64,000 nt of DNA from Tritrichomonas musculus (lineage: Eukaryota > Parabasalia > Tritrichomonadida > Tritrichomonadidae). The stretch covers positions 1,426,001 through 1,490,000 of the forward strand of contig JAPFFF010000009.1 in assembly GCA_039105265.1 (NCBI GenBank). Direction: 5' to 3'. The notes under the pieces are model-generated. The model had not been told where the DNA came from. It did no database searches and saw nothing but the letters and a program-made list of their open reading frames with translations. Positions 1 through 9,538 of the stretch are shown one piece after another; the stretch's first letter is position 1, and each line of letters begins with the position of its first letter. Position numbers and translations under genes: made by a program.

Positions 1-349
1 ATCAATAAAAGTTCTCAATTTTATTCCCGAATAGTGGTTAAATAAAGTTTTCAATTTTGAAATATAAAACTAAATTGTATAGTTTATAATGGTAATAAAA
101 ACCGTTGTTCGGGAAAAAATAGTTAACGTTATATATTAAGAAATTCCTTGCAGAAAATATATCTTAGATTGAGAGATTACTAGCAGCTAATAACATCAAC
201 GTTAACAAGAGATATATTTGGCCAACGTAAATTAACAATGCATGTGAGTACTTTAAACAGTACATTAAAGTTGCATGGATGAAGGCGATTATGTAACTAC
301 ATAGTTTTGTGTTATGGATGAAGGCTAGCCAGTTCTTACCAACCAATTT

Positions 350-889
350 TTAGTTATCTATAATGCCCATCATTACGGAACTTTCCATGACATAATCGTT
401 ATTATCTATTAGATACTGGATAACCTCCTCTTTGTTAATAACGCCAGCGAAGTCTTGCGTGAAGTCGATATTGTTAAAGTAGATACCTTCATCGTTAAAA
501 TATTTAATAGCTTCTTCGCTAGTAATTAATGCCAATACTTGAATTCTTGGTAATGCAACCTTAAATGTATATTCTGTATGGAATTTGGAGAGATATTCTA
601 CAGGAACCATATTATAAAAGATAATATTATTACAGAATCTCTCACTTAATAGATTAAGTTTATTGTTGTTATGAGCTCCTTCGGTATAGTCTATAATGGT
701 TATATCGTTCCAGTAAATCGTTTTCGTAATATTATATAGCATTGTTTTTGGTCTAACGTTCTTGCCCTGTACATGCTTTAATGGATTTGTTATAATATCT
801 GGACAAATATCGTTAAGAGTAATAACTTTATGGTTTTGGAAATCTAGTTCGAGTAACTTTGCTTCTTCTTTGCTGCTCTTTGTTTTCAT
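350..889 (-). CDS. Unknown 179-residue protein
   Basis: An ATG-initiated ORF of 179 residues that I do not recognise. It is moderately charged, has no membrane segment or signal peptide, and has a C-terminal half with short motifs such as IDFTQDFAGVI. Its base composition is less AT-rich than the DNA beyond position 2000. The surrounding 1-2000 region also looks like former coding sequence, so this may be the surviving part of a larger multi-gene unit or mobile element rather than a stand-alone host gene. No catalytic motif is evident. Confidence is moderate that it is or recently was coding, and low for any function. Confidence 0.45.
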   Translation of the reverse strand: MKTKSSKEEAKLLELDFQNHKVITLNDICPDIITNPLKHVQGKNVRPKTMLYNITKTIYWNDITIIDYTEGAHNNNKLNLLSERFCNNIIFYNMVPVEYLSKFHTEYTFKVALPRIQVLALITSEEAIKYFNDEGIYFNNIDFTQDFAGVINKEEVIQYLIDNNDYVMESSVMMGIIDN

Positions 890-2000
890 TTACAGAAAAA
901 AGATAATTGCACGGATGAACTTGTACATGCTCAATACAATAGTAGGAATTAAACAGATAAATTAAAATAGGTTTAGAATAATCCTATTATTAGAATAGTT
1001 AGATGTTGTAGATGGATCATTCACGTTATATAGGTTTATACAGTTCGTTGGTGATATTGTTTGTTAATGATAGAATCTCAGCTGTACGCTCCAAAAATAG
1101 TAGACCTAAGGCGCAGGTGCTCCTATGCAAGTGCTCAATCAAGAGGTCTTATGAAATTAAAAAATAATTTTCATAGTCTAACCAAAATATACTATCGACA
1201 TCAATTTTTACGTTAGTATTGACTTGGATATCATCTATTGATCTAACATTCACAGAAACATAAACATAGATAATGCCATATAACTATCTATCTCTTTTTG
1301 AGCCGGTTCTGAGTAATCAACAATTACATCTATTTTACGATCACTATTTTTTATGGATTTGAAATATTTATCTCTCATTTAATTGAAACCAAAAATAAAC
1401 ATTCACTTTCTTTCAATATCAGAGAATTCATCCGAATCGAAAGCTCCACATGGTTTGATCCATTTATTGGTTAACACTAAACAAAGCTCCACATAGTTAG
1501 ATCATCATATTGTAGTATTTGATTACGGTATCAAGATTGAACTCAGGATTGCAGTTCGTTTCATCGAGATATTCACGAAATGATGTCGATGAGTTATTCG
1601 AATCAGATAGTCATCTATGATTCGATAGTGTCGATTGTTTGGGTGGTGAATCCAATTTCGACCATCATATTATCAACATGAGATTCGGTTAAAAAAATAG
1701 TTTGAAATGAAAGTAGGGAAATTTACGATTTAGTAGTAGTGATCTTAAATTTGACTATTATAAATGATTATAGGTGTTGGAAGTAGCTGATTTAATCGTT
1801 AAACTGCTACCGATACTCCGTATACTCCACCCAGTCCAACATATCAATTGCTGAACTGCAATCAATGTGTTCTTCCAAATATAGAACGTATGAAACTTTC
1901 GAATTTTGGAGATATGATTCGAAATTGATATATTATAATTATTGGGAGTAAATATTATCAAATATAAATTTTGAGCAAAATCGTGGCGTTGGTTTTTTCG
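890..2000 (-). other. Decayed coding-like DNA, family unknown
   Basis: About 1.1 kb with coding-like composition and no long ORF. On the minus strand near 1160-1385 short stretches read as plausible protein, for example one beginning MRDKYFKSIKNSDRK. This suggests an old gene or element that has decayed. I could not assign a family and could not find its ends. If it is a virus-like element it is a fossil. Confidence 0.35.
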
Positions 2001-4135
2001 GAAAACACGTTATTTAAAAAATGATGCGAAAAAGATAGTATAGCAAGAGTTCAAAGATATCGTGAAAATATATTATATAGAATGTATAGTTAATCATATA
2101 TTATCTATTAATGTTTACTTATTCATGGCTTGTATAGAGATATGTATGAAACAAAGTTATGCATGGTATATGTTAATTAGCACTTTAGTATATTAGAAAA
2201 AAAGTGACAAAGTGAAAGGTAACTAAGTGCGTCTGATATGTAAAAAAGAGTTTTATTTTCTCATATATGTTATACCAGACCTAATAAATGCGTACACCTA
2301 CAGACATTCAGTAAAAATTTATTAATTAATAGTTTATTATCTGTATTATAATATATCAGAATTTAAAAAAAATTCCAACGACACAATTTTGAAAAAAGTT
2401 TGTTTCAAGTTACAACAAAAATTGAATGGGATTTCCTCTCAATTTTTGAAAATCGTTTTAACAATATCTCAGATTCTAAGCAAAATAAATGATATGTTTT
2501 ATAACAAAATATTATTATAATATAATTCTCTTTATTATATATTAGTTTCAAGAAATTTTCCAGAGTTTCCTACGTTCGCAAATATTTTTTTCTTTGTTAC
2601 ATGAATTTCAGCCTCTCAATTTTCATGAGATTATTTAGAACGTTGATTTAAAATTTTTTGAATTCAGAGAAAACTGATCAATTTTTTTCATGTGTATAGT
2701 AACGGTAAAAATATAAAATTGCTTTATTTTTTAAATATATATTGTTATTAATGTATTATTAAATATTGAATATAATATTGTCTGGTTTTAATCGATAAAT
2801 GCATCGGTAAACAAAAAACTTTTTTTGTGAAAAATAATTACAATAAATATTCAATTTAATAAAAATATTTTTTTTTTCATATCTTTTTATTATATTGTTT
2901 TTTCGATATATTTTATATATTTATATTATTATGTTAAATTTGTTATATTATTTATTATTTCTTTAAATTTTAATATTTGCATTTGTTTTAATTATTAAAA
3001 TTATATTTATACTGCAAAGGTGATATTTATGTTTTTCTTCATGTTAGCATGTTAGTTTACTCTTGTGAGCATAATATAATACATTATTACTATCATCAGC
3101 ATGACCAAGGTTTGATTTTTATTTTGATATAAAAATTGATGCTAGAACTCATATTCACTAAAATTACTCTAAATACATGAATGTATATCTCGTTGGTAAA
3201 CAAAACTATAATTCTTCTTGGTTTCGATCAATAAAAAAATGGAATTTCGTTCTTTGGTATATTAAAAATTTATATTTTATTTTTTATATTTTTATTAACT
3301 CAAAGCATAATATAATTATTTCAATTTTGTTATATTTTATTTTTAGATTTATTCATTTATTCAGTATCAATAGAAAATGGATCATTGAAAAAAAAATTCA
3401 GAATGTATTTTGAATTCATATCTCAATATTTTTGAATATATATATCAATATAAATCTTAATATTTATGAGATATTGAAATATTTGAAATAACCTTTTAAA
3501 AAGTGTTTACATTTTATGACAATTTTAATATAAATATTCATTGATTGTAAACATGTATATTCATTTATTTATATCTAATATATATATTATGTTTAATATA
3601 AAATATTATGAATTGATATTGCAGCTAATATCAATGGATTAATGAAATTATCGAGGCCCATATTTAAAAGAAATTCTTAGATGCACCTATCGAGTAGTTT
3701 GTTGCAATTATTAGTTCATTTTATTTCATACACGAATAAAAATAATATATTAAATTTGTAAGAAATAAAATAAACCAGAATCCTCTAAAATAATTAAAAT
3801 TTAACAAAAAACTAATTTTTTTTTTTAAATACCTTAAATTTTAGTTCATTTTTAAATATATACCTCAGGAGCATGCTAATATCAATATATGATACAGAAT
3901 AAGGTATTATATTTATTAATTCTTTCTCAAATAATGTTAGATAAGAAAGATATTCTAATTATAATAATATTAAAAAAGTTCAAAATCTCCCTTTAAAATT
4001 AAAATCTTAGAGCCTAATTGCGATATTAATAGATTTTTATAAAAGAACAATGTAAAAAAATAAATAATTTGGTGGATATTTTCAAAATATTGAAAAATCC
4101 AAAATACGTTATTTTCGTTACTATACACATTTTTT
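2001..4135. other. AT-rich intergenic region, no gene seen
   Basis: Very AT-rich DNA with many homopolymer A and T runs. The only ORF of note (3177-3413, plus) is low-complexity and rich in I, F, K and N, with no gene-like features. I see no RNA gene, promoter or structured repeat here. Confidence 0.6.
4128..4135 (+). repeat. Left target-site duplication of the MULE (CATTTTTT)
   Basis: The eight bases CATTTTTT lie immediately outside the left inverted repeat. The same eight bases lie immediately outside the right one at 8589-8596. This marks the insertion boundaries, although the sequence is low-complexity. Confidence 0.6.
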
Positions 4136-4389
4136 GGGAAGAAATCTTTGTTACGTAGGTTAGAACTTTTCTTATCAAAAAGGGAAATAAACTAATCAAA
4201 AAGTTTTGAGTTACATAAGATTTGAATGAGATTTACATACATACATAGGTTATTCTCGTTATTTTTTATTCAAAAAGTATATTGAAAATTCAATTTATCA
4301 ATGAAAAATCAATTAATTCGAATAATTCTTAAAACTTACGTAGGTTATTTTGAGATAACAGAATTTTTTCAATTGAGTTACATAAGTTA
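4136..4389 (+). repeat. Left terminal inverted repeat of the MULE
   Basis: The reverse complement of about 8335-8588. The match runs from the terminal GGGAAGAAATCTTTGTTACG to about TTACATAAGTT, with only scattered differences seen. It contains the TTACGTAGGTT motif and variants, read in the opposite sense to the right arm. Confidence 0.85.
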
Positions 4390-4397
4390 TTTTACAA
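4390..4397 (+). repeat. Target-site duplication of 767-bp element, copy 1 (TTTTACAA)
   Basis: TTTTACAA precedes the element at 4390-4397 and follows it at 5165-5172, an exact 8-bp duplication. Confidence 0.9.
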
Positions 4398-5164
4398 AGG
4401 CCTTATTAAGGTATTCATTCAATTTTGTAGTATTCAAAAAGTGACAACGAAAATACATATTTTGCGAAATATATCATTATAAATTTTAATTTTTTTTATT
4501 AAATATTCATAAAATTAATAATATCATTATATAATATATTTAAATTATTGTATATCTTGCTAAAAGTAGAGATAATTTCATAAATAATCACTCAGCTAAT
4601 CTTTTCAACCTGAGTTAAAATTTGAAAAATTGGCCATATTTTTTGATTTTAAAAAGATTTATTTTAAAAAATCAAAAATTCCGACGCTGGGGACTTTATT
4701 TTGGATAGATTTTTTCTTTGAATACTTTACATATTTTTACTTTTCAGAAATCTTTATTTTCTCACAATTTTACAATTGTTTATATCTTACAATCTCACAA
4801 TTATTTCTTAAAAAAATGCTCAATATTCTGAAGCATATAATAATTTCATAGAATTGATCTCAATTTTCTGATGATTCAAATATTTCATAAAAAATAAATT
4901 CAATTTAATAAATTAACTAAAAAATATATCTTATATTTTAAATTGGATTTTCCTCATATTTGCTATAATATTTATACAAAACATCATTTTTTTTCTAAAC
5001 TTATCAAATTGTAAAATTTTCATTCAAAAAGAAAAATTAGTTTATTTTTATATCATACGTCAATTTTACCATTATATTTAGTAAATAAATTTTTTATCAT
5101 CATATATTTTATTATATTATAATATGATAAAATATACTGCTTTTGTTCAACCTTAATATGGTCT
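4398..5164 (+). mobile_element. 767-bp non-autonomous TIR element, copy 1
   Basis: It starts AGGCCTTATTAAGGT and ends with the inverted version, ACCTTAATATGGTCT, so the imperfect TIRs are 15 bp with two mismatches. Exact 8-bp target duplications (TTTTACAA) flank it. Two more copies of exactly 767 bp lie at 43866-44632 (inverted) and 56652-57418. All stretches I compared by eye are identical. The internal 73-codon ORF begins with TTG, is low-complexity and is not a plausible transposase. The 8-bp duplication fits hAT or Mutator-type transposases. Which transposase moves it is not shown by the window, and its TIR is unlike that of the MULE it sits in. Confidence 0.9.
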
Positions 5165-5172
5165 TTTTACAA

Positions 5173-6117
5173 TATTTAATTTTGACTTAAAAAGTTGAAA
5201 TAATTACAAATAAATATTTTATTCATTGAGTTATATTTTCAAAAAACATAATATTTTTTATATATTTTTATATGTAATTTTTCAATAATCTCAAATAAAA
5301 ATTTGATTCTTTAAAAAAAAAATATTTTATCTTTATCTTTCGTTTTTCATTTATTTTATAAATGTTCATTCCAGTTTTTGTATTTTTAATTAATCATATT
5401 TTTATTTAAGTTTGTTAACTCTTCAAAATTTAGACTAATTATGAAATTTGTTTGTTCTTTTTTTTCTTATTTTGTTTTTTTGTTTATTATTTAAATTTTT
5501 ATTATTAGATAATTTATTTATATTTCATAGATCAGTGTCACTGATTCTGTGAATCATCACATATAAAATGATTTTGGTTAATCAAAATTATGCAAATTTA
5601 AATTTACATTAAATTAAAAATTGCCAGAAAAGCATAATAAAAAATTGCAAAAGATTACATATTGGCATTTAAATATTTAAATTATAGATTGAAAAAAAAA
5701 AATTAATAATATAATATATTATTATTGTGATAAATTGATAATATATCTTATTATTCATGAGTATTAATGTTTAAGTGAAGAAAGAATTTGATAATTTTTA
5801 TTTTAAAAATCTGATCGTCTCTCAATTTATCACAATAATAATATACTTTTGAGTATATCATTATTATTCAATTTTTAAAAACTAAATTAAAATATCTTTC
5901 AAAAATCTGATCGCATCTCAATTTATCACAATAATAATATACTTTTGAGTATATCATTATTATTCAATTTTTAAAAACTTAATTAAAATTTCTCTCAAAA
6001 AATCTGATCGTCTCTCAATTAATATAATGATATAAGATAAGTATAAATATGTTTATTTTATTTGTTGGGAGTTTCCTCCCAACAATGCACATCAATATCA
6101 ATAAGCAAATGATCATT
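5173..6117. other. MULE internal non-coding region
   Basis: Non-coding part of the MULE between its left arm and the 3' end of the transposase gene. It is AT-rich. It contains the tandem duplication at 5811-6020 and, near 5719-5740, an inverted copy of the CAATTTATCACAATAATAAT motif found in that repeat. Confidence 0.6.
5811..6020 (+). repeat. Tandem repeat of about 96 bp inside the MULE
   Basis: Two units of about 96 and 97 bp starting at 5811 and 5907, with a partial third from 6004. Each begins CTGATCG and contains an imperfect hairpin in which arms related to AATAATAATATACT pair around a short loop. It lies downstream of the transposase stop codon and may be a subterminal or 3'-processing feature of the transposon. 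Confidence 0.75.
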
Positions 6118-8184
6118 TTAATCAGATTTGAACTGATCTAAAATCCTATTCATTTGTTGATTAATTATATTAGAATTGTTGTTCAAAGAATCTTCAAAAA
6201 GAAAACCATTGAATGATTCATTATTTTGTTCGTTATACTCGCACCATTCTTCTGAGCCCTCATCAACAATATGCAAATCTGAATCAATTTGTCCATTATC
6301 ACTTTTCTTCATATATGTTTCCACAATTTCATTCATCAATTCATATATTTCGTCTTTTTTAGAAAGGAATTTTTTATATTTCAACGGTTCATTATCACGA
6401 GATCTAATTTCTCTTAAATTTTTCATATCAAAAGCATATAGATCATAACAAAATTTTTCTACAGAAGATGTAGTTTCCAATGCAGAATTTAGTCTTTTGT
6501 GAAATGATTCAAGGGCGCAATTCGTTAAAATTGCCTCATCAATATGTTCTCCTACATGCCATATTTCTTTGTTTCTTAACCAAACTTTTTGAAAGTACAA
6601 CAAAAACTGATTAACTTCTGAATGAATATCCAATAATTTATTTGTAAATTTATTTAATTCATTCCATTTTAAGTATGGTGAATATAGTAAAACATAAAGA
6701 ACCTTTTTCATTTCTTCTGTAACATTTTTTTTTGGATAGTATTTAGAAAAAGTTTTGACAAGGCATTGAGAAAAATGGAAAAGACATCCTTGAATTTTAA
6801 TGTGGTGTGATAATTCTTCTTCTAAATGAAATAAATTTATTGTATCTGAAATTGATTTCATCAAAGCTCTTTCAAAGTCAGTAATTACAACTTTAAGTCT
6901 TAAATTATGAAGTGAACTTATGATTTGACTGAGGAAAAGTTGAAAACCTTTTACATAATCGTCCTTTTTTTTACTTTTTAACAAGATGTGCCCACAGGTT
7001 AGATAAACTTTATCAATTAAATTGACGCCCATTATATTCAATACTTGCTCAAAACCTTGAGGCGCGGTTTTAAATGTTCCATCCACTAACCAAATGTCTG
7101 CTTTAATCAAAAAGTTCTCATGCAGATCAGTCATTAATATTAATATACCACTCATTTCGTCATAAATTCTTCCCCATAATCTTTGGTGGCTGGGATTAAT
7201 GTCATCCTTCATTAGTTTCAAATGTGCTAAATTTCCAGAGTGCTCTGGTCTTAAATCCTTTATCCAATATTGGATTTGATTTTCTGTACACATATAATTC
7301 CATTTGAGGGTTTCATAGTGCAAATCTCTAATTGAACAGTTTCTGTTTTTTAAATAAAATTCTCTAACCTCATTTCTTATGAAATAGATCAAATCTTTAT
7401 GAAATGTTTGCTTTTCAAGGTTTTCAATATTGCATTCAATTCCAGCATGATTCACAATATCTTCCTTTTTTGGTAATTCTAAATTATTATTTCGTAATAT
7501 TCTTCTTGCTTTACAGCCAATTGTATTTATGTGCTTGTTGACACAATAATAATATGCAGAATCATTATTGTAATAATCAAATTTATAGATGTGGTTATTA
7601 TCATATACAAATTGTGGAAATTTAGATCGTTTTAAAAGAATATTAATTTTATGATTGGAAAATATTTTTGATCTTTCACCTGCATAAAGAAGCCAGCACT
7701 TTTGCGTTTTATCTTCATTTGAAAGCTCTTGAGGTTTGAAGTATTGAGGAAGTTGATAGTTTTGAGGAAGTTGATAGTTCTGATGAGGTTGATAGTTTTG
7801 AGGAAGTTGATAGTTCTGATGAGGTTGATAGTTTTGAGGAAGTTGATAGTTCTGATGAGGTTGATAGTTTTGAGGAAGTTGATAGTTCTGATGAGGTTGA
7901 TAGTTTTGAGGAAGTTGATAGTTCTGATGAGGTTGATAGTTTTGAGGAAGTTGATAGTTCTGATGAGGTTGATAGCTTTGAGGAGACTGATAACTTTGAG
8001 GAGGTGGAAAATATTGAGAAGGTTGAAAATTTTGAAGAGGTTGATAATTTTGAGGAGGTGGGTAGTATTGAGGAGGTGGATATATTATGAGCTGTATATT
8101 TGATTGAGGTCCCTGGGAAAATTGAGTTGAATATGATTGAGGTGCCTGGGGAAATTGAGCTGCAGAAGTCGGCAATTTCTTCAT
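6118..8184 (-). CDS. MULE transposase with FLYWCH-like zinc finger and Q/P/Y repeat N-terminus
   Basis: A 688-residue, ATG-initiated transposase. Residues 1-160 are a proline/glutamine/tyrosine-rich tail with a perfect 12-residue repeat (two NYQ-starting hexads, NYQLPQ and NYQPHQ) at about 70-150. Residues about 190-255 contain a C-x-C and H-x-C pattern around YYYCVNKH and GCKARRI that resembles a FLYWCH zinc finger, probably the DNA-binding part. The MULE catalytic core follows, with DGTF (D368), ITDFE (D436), the GCLFHFSQC motif and ALESFH (E559) supplying the expected DDE triad. The reading frame is unbroken. The stop codon TAA is followed by A, giving the trichomonad UAAA signal. Upstream lie repeated AACCTAYGTAA motifs and the right TIR. 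In its host element it would cut and reinsert the TIR-bounded DNA. Confidence 0.9.
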   Translation of the reverse strand: MKKLPTSAAQFPQAPQSYSTQFSQGPQSNIQLIIYPPPQYYPPPQNYQPLQNFQPSQYFPPPQSYQSPQSYQPHQNYQLPQNYQPHQNYQLPQNYQPHQNYQLPQNYQPHQNYQLPQNYQPHQNYQLPQNYQPHQNYQLPQNYQLPQYFKPQELSNEDKTQKCWLLYAGERSKIFSNHKINILLKRSKFPQFVYDNNHIYKFDYYNNDSAYYYCVNKHINTIGCKARRILRNNNLELPKKEDIVNHAGIECNIENLEKQTFHKDLIYFIRNEVREFYLKNRNCSIRDLHYETLKWNYMCTENQIQYWIKDLRPEHSGNLAHLKLMKDDINPSHQRLWGRIYDEMSGILILMTDLHENFLIKADIWLVDGTFKTAPQGFEQVLNIMGVNLIDKVYLTCGHILLKSKKKDDYVKGFQLFLSQIISSLHNLRLKVVITDFERALMKSISDTINLFHLEEELSHHIKIQGCLFHFSQCLVKTFSKYYPKKNVTEEMKKVLYVLLYSPYLKWNELNKFTNKLLDIHSEVNQFLLYFQKVWLRNKEIWHVGEHIDEAILTNCALESFHKRLNSALETTSSVEKFCYDLYAFDMKNLREIRSRDNEPLKYKKFLSKKDEIYELMNEIVETYMKKSDNGQIDSDLHIVDEGSEEWCEYNEQNNESFNGFLFEDSLNNNSNIINQQMNRILDQFKSD
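7740..7975 (-). repeat. 36-bp tandem repeat coding for QNYQLP/QNYQPH units
   Basis: An almost perfect 36-bp tandem repeat, about 6.5 units, within the transposase gene. It encodes five exact 12-residue units plus half units. Near-identity at the DNA level implies recent expansion by slippage or unequal exchange. The long open frame on the opposite strand here is an artefact of the repeat. Confidence 0.9.
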
Positions 8185-8199
8185 TTTAATTTTACCTTA

Positions 8200-8588
8200 A
8201 CCTATGTAAATTGATTGAAAAATTGTGAAAATTAAAAAGATAACCTACGTAAATTGATTGAAAAATTGTAAATAATTCTCAAATAACCTATGTAAGTCTT
8301 GAGAATTATTTAAATAAATACAAATATTCAATATAAACTTATGTAACTCAATAGAAAAAATTCTGTTATCTCAAAATAACCTACGTAAGTTTTAAGAATT
8401 ATTCGAATTAATTGATTTTTCATTGATAAATTGAATTTTCAATATACTTTTTGAATAAAAAATAACGAGAATAACCTATGTATGTATGTAAATCTCATTC
8501 AAATCTTATGTAACTCAAAACTTTTTGATTAGTTTATTTCCCTTTTTGATAAGAAAAGTTCTAACCTACGTAACAAAGATTTCTTCCC
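8200..8588 (-). repeat. Right end of MULE: TIR plus repeated AACCTAYGTAA motifs
   Basis: 8335-8588 is the right terminal inverted repeat. Inside it and just internal to it the motif AACCTA(C/T)GTAA recurs near 8202, 8244, 8286, 8378, 8469 and 8572. Two longer blocks (about 8281-8316 and 8371-8405) are related copies of one another. Repeated short motifs near the ends are typical transposase-binding sites, which is an inference here. The segment also holds the 5' flank and presumably the promoter of the transposase gene. Confidence 0.65.
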
Positions 8589-8596
8589 CATTTTTT

Positions 8597-9538
8597 TTCA
8601 AAAAACAGATCTCATACTTCAAAAAACTCATAGAAGGATTTAATAAAATTTTTTAATTTAATCATTTTATCAGATAACTTTAATAAATGAACAACACTTG
8701 AAATCCTATTTGCTCTACAATATATGCATTAAAACTCTATGATATATTTTTCTCTCAAAAAGTTTGCATATTGAATTTTAATTTATACGCAGTAATTAAA
8801 AATTGAATAAAACAAAAAGTTGAATCGATTAAAACGGTTAATTATTTAATTATTTAATTATTTATCATAAAAACACTTTTTTTTAATTTTCTTTAGAATA
8901 AAATTTTTATTATTTGAATACTTGAATTAAACATATTTATTATTGCATATATTTTACATTATAAAACAAATTAGATTTAAAAATCTTGAAATAAACTAAG
9001 TTTAAGTTTTAGAAATATTATATATAAAATTATCTTTTAATTAGTGATATTAATTATTATTAAATTGATTGATAAATACATCTTTTAACTCTAATAATTA
9101 TTGTACGATTATTTTATATTGAAAAAGGTGATTAATCAACCACAAAAAATTCAAAAACATTATTTGATGTTCTTTTTTTTTTTTGAAACCAAATCAATTA
9201 AATAAAATAGTCATTATTAAAGTATTAATTTTCTTAAATATTTTAAAAACGTTATTTTTTATAAGTTTATTTAAATAATTAAAATAAAATGAAGGCTGTT
9301 TCAATCAAAAAACGTTTTTTTCATTTGTATCTACAATTTTAGCAAGATAATTGTTTAAAGATTTACTAATTATTTACAAAATATATAATTTTATTGTAAT
9401 TATAAAGTATAAAAATATTAATTTTTTCGATTTAATTTTTATAACAGAAGAAATTAAGCATTTAATTATCATTCAACTTTTCAATAGAGAAGGAAAATAG
9501 AATATATTTTATATAAAGTTTAAAATAACGATATTTTA
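8597..9538. other. Intergenic region upstream of the M60-like gene
   Basis: About 0.9 kb of AT-rich DNA with a short ATTTAATT microsatellite near 8840-8865. No ORF or RNA gene is seen. It should contain the promoter of the plus-strand gene at 9539. Confidence 0.5.
9527..9533 (+). promoter_or_regulatory. AACGATA motif just upstream of the start codon
   Basis: AACGATA lies 5 bp before the ATG at 9539. It resembles the M3 core-promoter motif described in Trichomonas vaginalis, which contains ACGATA and is bound by a Myb-like factor. It is closer to the ATG than usual, and no clear TCAYW initiator is seen next to it, so its function is uncertain. Confidence 0.3.

Larger units (their letters stand above)
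4136..8588 (-). mobile_element. Complete MULE DNA transposon with long TIRs
   Basis: A Mutator-like element bounded by near-perfect inverted repeats of about 254 bp (4136-4389 and about 8335-8588) that begin GGGAAGAAATC on both ends, with an 8-bp CATTTTTT duplication outside. It carries one intact transposase gene on the minus strand (6118-8184). A 767-bp element (4398-5164) has inserted just inside the left TIR. Without that insertion and its target duplication the MULE is about 3.68 kb. The intact ORF and the near-identity of the TIRs suggest a young, possibly active copy. Confidence 0.85.

Noticed and set aside
4630-4851. 73-codon ORF repeated in all three 767-bp elements
   Set aside because: It starts with TTG, is low-complexity (F, I, K, Y, L), and is identical only because the elements are. 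It is not a transposase.
7729-8103. 124-codon plus-strand ORF
   Set aside because: Antisense shadow of the 36-bp repeat in the MULE transposase.
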